Source of the DNA: Steinernema hermaphroditum
Lineage: Eukaryota > Nematoda > Chromadorea > Rhabditida > Steinernematidae
DNA: 64,000 nt
Assembly: GCA_030435675.1 (NCBI GenBank)
Contig: CM059624.1
Coordinates: 15,400,769 to 15,464,768, forward strand
Direction: 5' to 3'
Below the pieces are notes generated by a model. That model worked only from the letters and a program-made list of their open reading frames with translations, was not told the DNA's origin and did no database searches. A program made the translations under genes and the position numbers. How positions within the stretch are numbered: position 1 is the first letter of the stretch; the number at the start of each line of letters is the position of its first letter. Shown one piece after another: positions 33,989 to 44,775 of this stretch.

Positions 33989-35178
33989 TTAATCGACCAG
34001 CGGCTAAGGTCGGGAAGCGTTGAGATCTTTATCGCTTAAAAATATGTTGTTCTGTCAATAATAGAGTATCTCGAAGTCATATGTAGCTGCTTATGGATTG
34101 TCATGGACCGTTCATGACTATCTTTTATCGTAAGTCCGTGCAGTTTTGCTGATCGAGTCCGAAATATAGCGCATACATGTACCAGAATTAGGCAGCTCGT
34201 TGAGTGGATCAATCCGTAAATATCTTTTATTTTCACAACGGTTACCACCTTAGTAAAATCCATTGACGCGCTGTTGAGGACAGTTCACTCTCATCCCAAA
34301 GTATCATTTGTCACTATTCTATTGCATTCTTCTTGATGGTGGAGCTTTATTCTGTCTTGATTGTCTTTTTTGGCACCTTGAGACTATGAAATTCGAAGTG
34401 ATGTATGGGTTTCCTATAGTATGAATTGTGTAGCGGACGGTGAATGCCTTGTATCTTGTGTATTTTTAGGTCTAATCTGTTAAGCGCTAGGAACTGGTAC
34501 AGCATCACATGTCTGAGATGTCCACTTGTAGGTGATAAGACAAAGAGGTCGAAAATAGGATCGAAAGCATTTTTTTGCCCATTTTTGAACTTACCAGCTA
34601 TATAAACTTGAGCTCAGCTCAACTCGACGTCCATATCGATGGTATAACCACTGAAAGAAAGCGTCTATTAAGAAAAATCGGAACATAGGCGTTCAAGATT
34701 CGAGGACTTTTCTTTGAACGCGAAGATATCAAGATCAGGCACATCGCGACGAATAATGTGGCACCACAGCTGATGTCTCATTTCTTTTGTAGAACAGGGG
34801 TACGAGCAGAATCACGTAAAATCGCGGCTCGATTATCCAAAATTAAGCACCTACGGTTGTCAAGGACGTAGCCACTTATGGCCGTGGCCGTGCCTCGTCA
34901 GTGACCTAGTGACCTAAAGCGGAGGCATCAGTGACAATTCCGCTTCCTCTCGATTTATAGGATGTAAAAGGGCAAGGCATTAAGCAAAAATTCTTCGAAA
35001 AAGAGAACATGTATGAGTACCACTTAGAAACAAAATCCTGAAGGAAATGATTGGAGTGTGAGTTGAGTTTAATTAGCTCATTCGCCTATAACTCTTAAAC
35101 TCGTTAACAAATCCGAGTCTCCTTCGCCAAACAGCACTTCATTGCCTTGCGAGATTTATTCCTTTTATTACTTTTTAT
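33989..35178. other. Intergenic with dispersed repeat B
   Basis: About 34590-35070 is a copy of repeat family B. The rest has only short frames. Confidence 0.45.
34590..35070 (+). repeat. Dispersed repeat family B, copy 2
   Basis: Matches 38210-38620 along its length (TCAACTCGACGTCCATATCG, GGTATAACCACTGAAAGAAA, GGTTGTCAAGGAC, ATGATTGGAG, TGAGTTTA). The similarity is interrupted by indels. Confidence 0.7.
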
Positions 35179-35411
35179 TCAAAGATTCCTCTCAATGACA
35201 CAACGTTCGGTGGATTGGCCTTCAGCTCCACCTTCTCCTTCCTCTCCACTCGATATTGATTCCATAAATTCAGTCCATCGACATATCGGTTTATTATGAA
35301 GCTGATGAATAAATCGGGTTCTGCCAAGAAATGGAGCAAAATTGAGGTGATCACAGTCTTACCTGCTCGCCACGCCATAGATCTTTCTGACCCATTTCCG
35401 ACGTTTCGATG

Positions 35412-35546
35412 TTACTTCATTAGGAAATCGATGACGCTCGATTGTCCGTGTTCTGCAATGAACAAAGTTGGAATTCTAGTAATGGCCACTACACCGACCA
35501 CTCCCCATCGAAAGAAGAGTCGGCGACGATCTTTGGCGGAAAGCAT
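35412..35546 (-). CDS. Small single-span membrane protein candidate (EHGQSSVIDFL)
   Basis: 44-codon frame starting MLSAKDRRRLFFRWGVV. A basic N-terminus is followed by a hydrophobic run (VVGVVAITRIPTLFIA), then EHGQSSVIDFLMK and TAA. Beyond the TAA the same frame stays open to a clear GTAAGA donor at 35358 and can splice (acceptor TTGGCAG) to 35179-ish sequence reading EPDLFISFIINRYVDGLNLW, ending just before AATAAAAAG. So the true product may be longer, and the TAA may be a real stop, a mutation or part of an unmodelled intron. The paralogous block at 33.8-34.0 kb aligns through the TAA position with a serine codon. Function unknown. Confidence 0.4.
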   Translation of the reverse strand: MLSAKDRRRLFFRWGVVGVVAITRIPTLFIAEHGQSSVIDFLMK

Positions 35547-36155
35547 TTTGGGCGCTTTTTAGGCAACTCTAAACCTTTCACTATCGAACTTTACTCTATC
35601 TCCAGATAAGATACTCTATCTCCACATCTCAGAACGAGGCCTCGTCTTCATCGCAATAGAAGAGTTGCCGCATGTTGAGGACGCCGTCAATCGTGTTCAT
35701 CGTAATTCGCAGACTTACCAAGACTACAGAACTCGCCCTTCGGTCTCGTTTGCGATCACTCTTCGAATAAGGGCTATACGTATAAAAATCGTAATAAAGA
35801 CGGTCAGATGAAAGGGCAAGCTTACTTTACGAAAGCTCTGTTTTTGGGGTGTCCTCAAAATCACAAAAGAATCAGAAAATGAAGTTCTGGTTTCGGAAAA
35901 TTCAAAATTTCTGATCATCTTCAACAGCTGTACCAATTCGTATACATTTTTGGAAAATGCCGATCTTTTGAACTGTAATAACTGTATACGAATTGGAAGA
36001 GCTTTCTTGAGGGTGCGCTCCACGGCCTGTTTCATCGTTCAACGATTTGTCGAGATGAACAAGGAATCCTAATGTTAGCTAGAAAGTGGGCTGATTCACG
36101 TAGTGATTCCACTTCTTACACTTGCCAGGAAGGAGTTCACTTCTACGAGTTCCGC

Positions 36156-36371
36156 TCACTTGAAGATCGAGGCCATTTGCGCCATTACGACGCAGTAAAC
36201 GGCCAGGATGAGGACCGTGGAGAAGTTGAGAATGATGTGGTAGCTGCCGCTGTCGTGAAAGGTGCCAATGCACGACCACGAGTAGGACAGCTCCTCCGCT
36301 AAAATCTGTGTGTTCTTGTTGTTCTCTTTTCTCGTTTCAAACAAACAATCGTTGCAAAAGTGGTCCGTTTT
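36156..36371 (-). CDS. Possible transmembrane receptor exon (fragment)
   Basis: The minus-strand frame reads FCNDCLFETRKENN, then AEELSYSWSCIGTFHDSGSY, then a strong membrane segment (LNFSTVLILAVYCVVMAQMA), followed immediately by a GTGAGC donor-like site. There is no ATG. It looks like an internal exon of a multi-pass membrane protein such as a nematode chemoreceptor. I could not chain further exons convincingly. The next part to the left (35724-36035) is open but unlike a receptor. Confidence 0.35.
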   Translation of the reverse strand, partial: KTDHFCNDCLFETRKENNKNTQILAEELSYSWSCIGTFHDSGSYHIILNFSTVLILAVYCVVMAQMASIFK

Positions 36372-36529
36372 CAACTCAACAACCCAATGTCAGGTCTAGC
36401 GATTGTGGATGGTCTCATTGATTTTGTTAATCCAACCGAATATCATTACTACTTAATTCATTACCATCTAATAACGATTGCGGAGATAGGCACTTCGCAA
36501 GGTTCCCTTTTGTCTTAGTCCAGGCATAG

Positions 36530-36705
36530 ACATGCCATGTGTGGAGAAAGAGATGGATATATGTTTACATATTTGTTCTTTTTTGTGTCCGCATATCCCA
36601 GCGGATTGTATCCTAGGGGTTAGGGCCATTCGAGCCATAGAGCGTCAACCCATTGAGTCGAAAGGAGGCTCGAGTCATACAAGTCCGATCCGAGTGGCAA
36701 AAATA
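36530..36705 (+). repeat. Dispersed repeat, shared with 14.8 kb
   Basis: Second copy of the 14815-15000 unit (GAGAAAGAGATGGATAT, GATTGTATCCTAGGGGTTAG, CATTCGAGCCATA). Confidence 0.5.
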
Positions 36706-37084
36706 ATTATCTTGGCCTCACTTCTGAAGGTCTCCGTGATTACTTAATCCTTTACTTCTAATCTCTCTCCTTTAATCCAACTCTGATCCTCAATTTATTC
36801 TCAAACAATCTTTTCAGGCTTCTCTTCTAATCCTCAAATCAAATCTTAACTCACTAGAACTCTTCCTGCCTCCTAGGCAACTCCTGCGGGAATTTCCCTT
36901 CCGCACTTAACCTCTGATAAACCTTTCTTCTGACTTCTTAATTCACGAACTCCAACCAGATACTCTTTGCGAACCCTTGGACTCACCACGAATCGACAAA
37001 AGGGGGAACAAGACAGCGCTTCTCAATAAACTTCTTTATCTACACCTTTTTGCGAATTGCGAAATCGGCTCGGCTCGGGTTTCG

Positions 37085-37279
37085 AACCCGAGCCGACATA
37101 TATACTAGGGAAAAATTTCGGAAAAAAACTGTACGCGGGGAGCGGTAATAAGGGCGCAGACGACGAGAGAAAATTGTCATACAGCGGCATAGCAAAGGCA
37201 TTGGATTTTCTCTCGTCGTCTGCTACCGCTCCCTGCGAATAGTCGAAATTTTTCCCTAGTATATATGTCGGCTCGGGTT
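37085..37279. mobile_element. Hairpin MITE with 36-bp perfect terminal inverted repeats
   Basis: 195 bp. The outer 36 bp at each end (37085-37120 and 37244-37279) are perfect reverse complements starting AACCCGAGCCGACATATATA. Pairing resumes inside with GGGAGCGGTA and GCAGACGACGAGAGAAAAT, so nearly the whole element folds back. The left end abuts CGGCTCGGGTTTCG, which itself pairs with the terminal AACCCGAGCCG, a nested palindrome. Confidence 0.88.
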
Positions 37280-37305
37280 CCGATCTCTGATCACATCCTC
37301 TTCTT

Positions 37306-37860
37306 TTATTCAGTCTTCTCGGCGTCGTCTTCGGCCTTGTGACGTCTTGGCTTCTGGTCGCGGGAGCGGAAGTCGGGCGAGGCTTCGGCGCGGGTTTCTT
37401 CTTCGTCGTCTATATACTCCTCGCTGAAGCAGATCTCGTCGAAATCGTTCTTGAGGACCGGAACGGCGTTGGCGATTCGGCGAGCTTTAAAGCAGAACAT
37501 ATTACAATGTGTTCATTCTCGAGGAGCTTATCTGATCGTCGTGGGACTCCGAATGTTCGGGAACATCTGATCGGCAACTCTTCCGGAGTTGCGAATAACC
37601 GACGGTTTCCCTTTTATGCACTTATCCTTACAACGTACCCCTTCATTGAGATTTCGCCCGCGAAATCTGGTTTCTGTGTACTTACCGGGAGGTGTCCATG
37701 GTGTCCTTCAGTTCCTCGATCACACTATGGGCAACGGCGAAGATGAGCGTCTGGCGGAAACGGATCGCGTGACGGCGGTTGAAGGCGAGGTCGGCCTTCT
37801 TGATCATCTCGAGTAGCGCGTCCATTGCGCATTCGGGCGCAGGGTGAGCTTCCATCCTCG
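37306..37860 (-). CDS. Hypothetical gene, incompletely modelled
   Basis: Two coding-like blocks on the minus strand. The right one starts with an ATG at about 37854 (MEAHPAPECAMDALLEMIKK) and runs through an amphipathic helical segment (RQTLIFAVAHSVIEELKD) to a perfect GTAAGT donor near 37687. The left one (37306-37483) reads RRIANAVPVLKNDFDEICF, then an acidic and basic tail ending KAEDDAEKTE and TAA, with AATAAAAG right after. The phases of the obvious donor and the TTTAAAG acceptor do not match, so a small middle exon or another boundary is missing. The protein is probably cytoplasmic or nuclear. Family unknown. Confidence 0.45.
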
Positions 37861-38049
37861 TCGGGTTGAGGAACGGTCAGTGGCATTGACGATGATCCAG
37901 TCCGGATCCAGTGGAACTTCGGTTCGAGCGGTTCCGAGGCTCAGCTCGGAGTGGAGCCACGGGTAGGCGGGATCGACCTTTGTGACGAGGTCCAGCGTCC
38001 AGCAAACTAAGCATTTGTGTCGAAAACCGCGAAATATGTCACAAAACAT

Positions 38050-38620
38050 TAGACACTAAGGACAGCCAGTCCACGAAGTAAAGATCACAGATCTGTTCTT
38101 CAAAGCTGTTCAAAGAAATCAATGAAAAAACGTTCAAATGTATGGTTTTTATGGAACAGGAGTGCATTTTTCCACATCCCTATCATTTGATTTACATAGT
38201 GAACATGAAGTGAACTTACCAGCTATATAGACTTGTGCTCAGCTCAACTCGACGTCCATATCGATGGTATAACCACTGAAAGAAAGCGTCTATTAAGAAA
38301 AATCAGAATAGATTTAAGCTTCGACAATAGCGGCAACCATTGAGACACTATACAACGCGGCTGGATCAAGTTCACTGTTGAAAATAAAGCACCCCCGGTT
38401 GTCAAGGACTTAGTCGCTCCTCAGCGCTCGCGGCAGCGCCGCGTCGGTGACCTATTACGCCTCCGCTTTTTCGATTTACAGGATATATGAGGCTAAGGCT
38501 TTAAGCACAATTTCTGCGAAAAAAAAAACAAAACCTTTAAGACTGTCACTTTGACGGGAATGATTGGAGAGTAAGATGAGTTTAGCCGCTCAATGGGTGA
38601 ACTCGCGTTATCGTCTTGAA
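38050..38620 (+). repeat. Dispersed repeat family B, copy 3
   Basis: The longest copy of the family; its left half matches 15240-15545 and its right half matches 34590-35070. No terminal repeats or reading frame recognised. Confidence 0.65.
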
Positions 38621-38732
38621 CCTGTTCCTTGAACCTTGAAATAAGTCAATCGAAATTACAACATGTTGTTGTCAAAGAGTCCGTAGTACTACGCAATGCA
38701 TTGGGTTGGAACATTGAAAATGTCGGTTTTCT

Positions 38733-38791
38733 TATTTTTCGTGTATTTTCGCACAGTTCACTTAACTGTGCGAAAATACACGAAAAATAAA
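38733..38791. repeat. Perfect palindrome, 27-bp arms, 5-nt loop
   Basis: Left arm TTATTTTTCGTGTATTTTCG and onward to CACAGTT, loop CACTT, and a perfectly complementary right arm. Ends 17 nt before the SINE-like copy 3. Confidence 0.93.
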
Positions 38792-38795
38792 AAGT

Positions 38796-39325
38796 TCACT
38801 TAATAACGACTCTCACTCGTGTCGCGGTGGCGAGCGGTCGGTCCCTCCGGTCGCTCTCTGAGCGTCCGGTTGGTCAGACAGCAAACCCTGTGGCAGTTGT
38901 GAGTGTTCCGGCTTCCAGAGGGAATTGGGACACCCGGAAGCCGTAGTCCCACCACCGCTGACAACAAGATGGCCGACGTCAAGAATCCGGCCACGTGAGA
39001 AGTCATCCCGAAGGTCGCCGACGCTCTGAGGACGCCAACACCATCGAAGACGCAACTCCCGGACCACGGACCATCAGATTCGAGCACAGAAGCGTGCGCT
39101 GTGCCGCAAACGATGTTCCGCTCCTGAATCCGAAGATTTGCCGATTCCCAGAAGCCCATGAAGCTCTCCGCCAACCACCGGTTTGACATCTACGCCGCGC
39201 CAGGGATGAAGCCGTCTGCCAGACATCCTCTGTTTGTCTATTTTCGGTGTCGCGCAAGGCATAATGCCTTTGATTCGCGAAATAAAATCGTGAAATCGTG
39301 AAAATCGTGAAATCACTTAATAACG
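38796..39325 (+). mobile_element. SINE-like element, copy 3 (young), with 13-bp target duplication
   Basis: Body 38809-39312 (504 bp), flanked by TCACTTAATAACG at 38796-38808 and 39313-39325. About 95% identical to copy 2, with the same AATAAAATCGTG tail repeats. Its antisense 130-codon frame is preserved but probably by recency, not selection. Confidence 0.9.
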
Positions 39326-39735
39326 CCTGTTGGGAGATAGAATGGTGCGTGCCTTCAATTTTGATGAAAACGTCAGTAGGATGGAATACGAGACAATTTC
39401 CTTAGCGAATACGTTAGGCTTGATCACATCAGCGATCCTAATGGATCGACAAACGATTCTACCAGTTGTGCCATTGAAAAGACAACATTTGTCACCAATT
39501 CTAACTGAGATGGTTTATATATATCTCTTTCGTTCGGGGAGATATTGGACGGCTGCTTTTAGCCCTGTGGCACTAGTGGTTCTTCCTATATGATAACGAC
39601 ACTTATGTAAACAAACAAACTGTAGGGGGAATGTTTTCAATTAACCTTGTTAAGAACTGGGTGCTTTTTATCGGTTTATTAAAGGCCCATCCTCTTATTT
39701 TCTACCTTCATTGACTCCCTTACCTTCCTTTACTC
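39326..39735. other. Intergenic, no supported gene
   Basis: One 87-codon plus-strand frame (39330-39593) with no motif. Otherwise nothing. Confidence 0.4.
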
Positions 39736-39942
39736 ATGTCAACTCCATCAACCTGCCCGATCTGTCTTTCTGACTTTGTTGAAAGAGTAGAGATTGCGAA
39801 GACTCCATGTGGGAATTTCTACCATATCGAGTGCATCAATTGGGCTCTTGTGGAGTCAAGAAGATGCCCTTATTGTCGTGCGGACATTGTTGGAGTTGAG
39901 AGGATTCAGGCAAACACCAGATATGCGATATACGATGTGTAG
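39736..39942 (+). CDS. Small RING-type zinc finger protein
   Basis: Single exon, 68 aa. Nearly the entire protein is one RING finger: CPICLSDF supplies ligands 1-2, KTPCGNFYHIECINW ligands 3, 5 and 6, and RCPYCRAD ligands 7-8. The position normally held by the fourth ligand (His in the C-x-H-x-x-H-x-x-C pattern) is Asn in CGNFYH, so the second zinc site or the pairing may be weakened. RING proteins are typically ubiquitin E3 ligases that recruit E2 enzymes. With no other domain this could be a minimal E3, a regulator, or a fragment of a former larger gene. The start Met is the only one before the RING. Confidence 0.62.
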   Translation: MSTPSTCPICLSDFVERVEIAKTPCGNFYHIECINWALVESRRCPYCRADIVGVERIQANTRYAIYDV

Positions 39943-40609
39943 CGATGTATAGCAATAGTTGATTGCATGTAGACATGACATGAACACCGTAGCTCAAACA
40001 TCGTCGCACGCGGTCTCAACAAGTGTCGACAATCAGGAGGACTTAGCAGCCATGTGTGAAGAAGTGTACGAAGAACTTGCACGATAATGATCGTTTTAAT
40101 TGACAATTTCGTCCTTTTCCTTATGTAACGTATTTCCGGGTGTGGCCGTCCGTCATTAGACCCCTATCCTTTCTCCCGGCACTTGTTACCGAACGCTCTG
40201 AGGTATGTTATTTTTTGAGGTATGTTGTTTTTTTATTATTTATTTATTTTTTTTTTAATGTTAGAAATTTACTCTTGAAATTACTAAAAACTAAAATTAC
40301 TTTATGTCTCCTATCGTTGAAGAAAAAATAGGATGCCGACCAAAATATGCTTTTACTGATTGACCGTATGATGCTGAAGCAGACAATTGCCAAAGATCAC
40401 TGCCAAAGAACATTTTATATCACAATCTTGGGAAATGACAATACAAATAGCGTAAGTATTCGCCCGACCCTCTATTATGAGAGTCTTCATATGGTCGCCG
40501 AGATCTCCAAAAGCGGTTCGATGTTTTTCGATAATCGTTTTAATTTGGTCAAAAACGCGATTGAGCGCCCCATCATGGAGCCGAATCAATAGTGGCTTTC
40601 TGCCGGATC

Positions 40610-40870
40610 TGGCCGCAGCGGATCCCAGACTTCTGGACCAAGGAAGATCCTCAAAGGCGCTCAAACAGCCCCGATTTGAACTCCGTGGACTTCACTGTGT
40701 GGAGCATCTTCTAGGAGAAGTCCTGCCGAATTCACCATGCAACAATTGACGTGCTGAACAGGACTCTCCAGAAACCATGGGACGAAGATTCAATACCAAG
40801 TTCTGTGGCCAAACAATTTACCAAAGCGTTGCTAAGCCTGCATCGCAGAAGGCGGCAAAACTATAGTTTT
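40610..40870 (+). pseudogene. Tc1/mariner transposase C-terminal remnant
   Basis: Translating from 40610 gives IPDFWTKEDPQRRSNSPDLN, followed by SVDFTVWSIF, a TAG at 40712, then an EKSC segment, IDVLNRTLQKPWDE and VAKQFTKALLSLHRR. The SPDLN-x-VDF-x-VW motif (third catalytic Asp) and the later KPWDE helix are hallmarks of the mariner/Tc1 DDE domain C-terminus. It is broken by the stop codon and lacks the rest of the enzyme. Confidence 0.75.
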
Positions 40871-40884
40871 TGTTGCTTTTTCAT

Positions 40885-41901
40885 TTGTTTGAATTTGTTT
40901 TCGAAATCGGTTTTAGCGTTGCGGAACTTTTGCGTCCCCCTCTGCTTTGATCTCTTTGCACTTTTCTTCATAATCGCTAGTGTTCCCGGCAAAAAACCCA
41001 TTCACCGAAACTGATTTGCCAGCCGTAACCCCCCGGCAAATCACAAAGAGTCCCCTAACCTCGACGGCGCGTCCAACGATGCGTGATCGCATAACCGATC
41101 ACGTAAACGACGCTAACAGTGATGACGTCCGCGAAAAGCCGAAACAGGCAACTAGTCGCGGTGGCGAAGACGCATTGTCTCCTCACCGCTTGTTTTGGCG
41201 TCAAAAACAAACAAGTTCTCGTCAAACGCTCTCTGGACACGTTTTTGCACAAGATTTATGCGTAGGAGTTCGAGGTAATTGAAAGTCATCGATTCTGAGG
41301 TTTGCGACGTGAGTCATCTGTAACCAAATTTTATCATGCCATGAGGGGTTATGCGAGGTGACAGAGGAAATGTGCGATTTCGAACGACAAAGATCGAGTA
41401 ATCGCGTCATAGATTTATTTCTGGATTTTCTTGTTTTGGAGGAAGCAGTCGGCGAAGGTCTTGTGTGCAATTTGCAAGGCCTGTAAAAATAGCAAGGGAG
41501 CAAGTTGACCCATCTTTAAAAGTAGAAAACATAGCGCGAGGAAGTATTGCGAAATAAGACCTTATAATAATGTGTCAAAGAACAAAAATCTAGCAGAAAA
41601 ACAACCGTGACTAACCGGCACGTGATATAAAGAACTTTAGTCCTGTATGCACTATACAAAAGGGCAAAATGTAACAAGAAGTTGCATTCCGTTGTCTTAC
41701 GGCAGAGCGCCGTTTTCAATAACAGAGTGAAAAACGACTGGTTTGAGTGGTGCATATCTGCATAATGCACGTAGACACTAGACACTTCACTTCGAAAGAC
41801 GGGTCGAATTGGTCCAACCGGTTTATTTTTTACTTCCTCGTCTAGACTGAATTTTTAGACAAGACGGCCTTAGATAGCCTTTGTCTACGGCTAGTTAGCG
41901 C
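40885..41901. other. Intergenic, no supported gene
   Basis: A TTTTTACAG acceptor-like site followed by a short minus-strand frame (ALQIAHKTFADCFLQNKKIQ) at 41420-41480 could be a last exon, but no upstream exon was found. Nothing else. Confidence 0.35.
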
Positions 41902-41973
41902 GCCGCTTTAGCTCAGTGGCAGAGCGTCTGTCTCGTAAACAGAAGGTCGCAGGTTCGATCCCTGCAAGCGGCA
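41902..41973 (+). tRNA. tRNA-Thr (anticodon CGT)
   Basis: Cloverleaf with acceptor GCCGCTT/AAGCGGC, D-arm TTAGCTCAGTGGCAGAGC, anticodon loop CTCGTAA, T-arm GCAGGTTCGATCCCTGC, discriminator A. Nearly identical to the Thr-TGT gene at 29.8 kb, with a paired change in the acceptor stem. Confidence 0.95.
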
Positions 41974-44403
41974 TTGTTTTTCCAATTTCGTCGGTGCTGT
42001 AATCTTCAAGTTTTTCTGATTTCCCACAGTATTCCACAGCCGATCACAACAGAATTTTCGAGAAGACCTTGCATGGTACAAGTAAAAGACAGGTTTCTTC
42101 AGATGACAACTTTATCTCGCTCAAAATTTAAACACTTTTCTTAGATTTTCGACAAGATTATTCAGCCGGTCGCGACAGACTTTTCAAGAATTATACGAGT
42201 TATACGCATACTTTCGTACTTTCAAGCGTCTAATCAGCTAGGATAAGTTTCATCAAACGAATTTCTGTTGTGGAAAGATCCAAGAGTTCGGCATTTTAGA
42301 CAGACTTCCAGTAATCCTCAGGTTCGATCGAAGCTACATGCTGCGGACTACATAACTTCACCCTTTAATGCCGTAATTCATCATATGCACTCCCCTCATT
42401 TGTTAGAACAACAGCGCATACGCCGAACAGCGACACACCCACACCACAAACACACCTAACAAACAGGATCTTAAACAAAATAGTGTTGTTAGTGCTGCAA
42501 GAAAAAAAATGCAATTTTACAACCTCGATTGTACTACCATTTTGCACAACACCTCCATTCCCTCTTATCGGCTCCAATCTTGAAACTTTCCTTGTTTGGA
42601 AACATTGCGAACGACGAACAAAAACTGACGATCAGGTATTTTTAACCTACATATAGAGAACCTGCACGCGGATTCTCTAAATGGATGCGATCCAATTTGC
42701 AAATCGAAGGAACTGGGTTGGAGGGCGACGCCTCTGTGAGGTTAGGTGTGGCGATGGAAAGTGAAAGGCGAACGTTCATTTTGAACAGAATTACCTATGT
42801 TCTTCGCACATCTGGCGCCAAACGAAATGTTCCCAAGGACACATTACGGCTAATGGCGAACCATTAAGGCTTCCGCCCACCAAGCGAACAAACGACGCAC
42901 TTCGAACTGCTGGAGACTGTACGCTTAAAGTGCAATTTGAGAAGCCTCAGAGATTAGATGTCGATGATTGGAAACGTGAGGTGGCACAAAGATGAGCGCT
43001 CGTTCGAACTTTGTGCTTTTGAGGAAGATGGATTCCGGCGGTCATGTGAAGGCTGTAAAAGTCATTAATCAAAAATTGATTCACAAAAACAGGACTTAAG
43101 TACGCGAGATTGGTGGAAGTGGAGAGGACAACTTCGAAGTGATAATAAAGCGACAGTAATGGTGGGAGCCTGATGAACAGATTAACAGTTTTACCGAATT
43201 TATGCGCTTGAATCAAAGCACAAAGAAGATAAATATCATACCGTAATCGTCGCTTTTTTTGCTGAACATTTCAGTGAGACGAGGATCAACATAAAAACAG
43301 GTTTTGCGGTTTACCACTCCCATCCGCTTTGAGTGTAAGGAGTCTAAAAGAATCAACTTTATAGTTAGTTGCGAACAATAGCAGGTTCAATGCCCTTCAT
43401 AGTTCCACCATCATCGACAACAACATGTATCACGCCAGACTTTCGGCTGAAGGTCGTTGAAGCTATGGAGCAAACACCAAGACGCAGCTTCCAAACCAGG
43501 AACCGATTGAAGCGAATGCAAGGGTTGTCCTCAGTTGCTGTTGGCGCGGCATCAGTGTTCTCTCACGTACCCTTAAAGGAGTAGTCGAAATTCGCCGGAA
43601 CTTGTCTTCCGCGGACGTCTCTAGGGAATGTTTCAGTTCTTTCTGGGATCCAGAACACTCACACCTGCCACAGGATTTGCCATCGGATAAATCTACCGCT
43701 CAGGGAGCGAGCGAAAGGCCAATCGTTCGCCATTGCGACAAGAGTGACCCATGAACACCATTTTATACCCTCGAATTAACGGCCTACGCTGTGAAAGGCT
43801 TCATACAAAGCATAAAGAAGAACAATATAGCACCGTAGACGTCGTTTATCTTCCTTATTCGGCACGGGGACGCGGTGTCGGAGCTGAAGACGGCGATCCC
43901 ACTAGTTTGCGCGGGCACTGGGAAGACCAAGAGTTGAGTCCGGTAGAGGCGTAGAAGGCGAAGCACAGCGGACGGAGCGGATGCAAACAAGGATCCATCA
44001 TGTATATACACTTTTATACTTGTTAGTCTTCGATAAATATTCAGTCACTGCCAACTAGCCAGCACCCAAAACTGATGTGATTAGAATGCACATTTCAGTC
44101 ATCGCGCCATCCTAGAAATCACGAGTTGGTTGGTCAGCCAATCTCGAAAGACATTGTGTTAATAAAAAAATTTACATGAACGACTGAATTTGCATCATCT
44201 ATCCAATGAAAAACCACAGTGATTGGCTTTGGCAAAGGCCTATTTGAATGGAGATGGAGCTGCTGGAATTCGTCTTTTTTGGTGGCTCCCAATGATGCTT
44301 TTGAACATAGTTGAGTTAGCTTTGTGACTGGACTCAGAGGGTTGAATCTGCCATTGAACAGCCATCGTCATTATCTGTACTACGACCGCATTGGATAAGG
44401 TCT
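41974..44403. other. Intergenic, no supported gene
   Basis: Many short frames without motif or splice context. I see no gene or clear repeat. Confidence 0.45.
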
Positions 44404-44775
44404 CTAGCCGATTATGACTACACTAAGAAGTTGAGCACCTATTGGGATTAGGACCAATAACATTCGCTTTTTGAGTTTTGCATTCCAAACCGAGTCTTCG
44501 AAGGTATGATTTAATTTCTCGGCCAAGGAAGAACCGGTGTAAAAAAGCGCAAACGTGTATGCTTGGTTCAAAAGCATAAGCTCTTCCACATCAACCCTGC
44601 TTTGTGCGATGAGCTTTTGATACCCATTTTTTGTACCCAAACATGACCCTTTTAGTTTTGAACATCTTCCAAATGCCCCGCGGCTCCGATAGAATCTATA
44701 GATAGCACAAAAAAAACTTGCTCTACCGACCGGCTTGCAACAATCTTTACCCATAAAGCCGCTTGCAAATCCCAA
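44404..44775 (-). CDS. Hypothetical protein frame with C-terminal hydrophobic segment
   Basis: Open frame of 123 codons. The last part (AQSRVDVEELMLLNQAYTFA, then LKKRMLLVLIPIGAQLLSVV) resembles a membrane protein segment. The first third is Cys/Arg-rich and less convincing, so the real coding start may be later or from an upstream exon. No family is recognised; a chemoreceptor exon is one possibility. Confidence 0.3.
   Translation of the reverse strand: MGFASGFMGKDCCKPVGRASFFCAIYRFYRSRGAFGRCSKLKGSCLGTKNGYQKLIAQSRVDVEELMLLNQAYTFALFYTGSSLAEKLNHTFEDSVWNAKLKKRMLLVLIPIGAQLLSVVIIG

Noticed and set aside
35933..35996. Perfect 13-bp inverted repeat (CCAATTCGTATAC) with 38-nt spacer
   Set aside because: Real but short; no associated element, frame or regulatory context.
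41420..41480. Possible last exon (ALQIAHKTFADCFLQNKKIQ) on the minus strand
   Set aside because: Good acceptor and protein-like sequence, but no partner exon within reach; not enough for a gene call.
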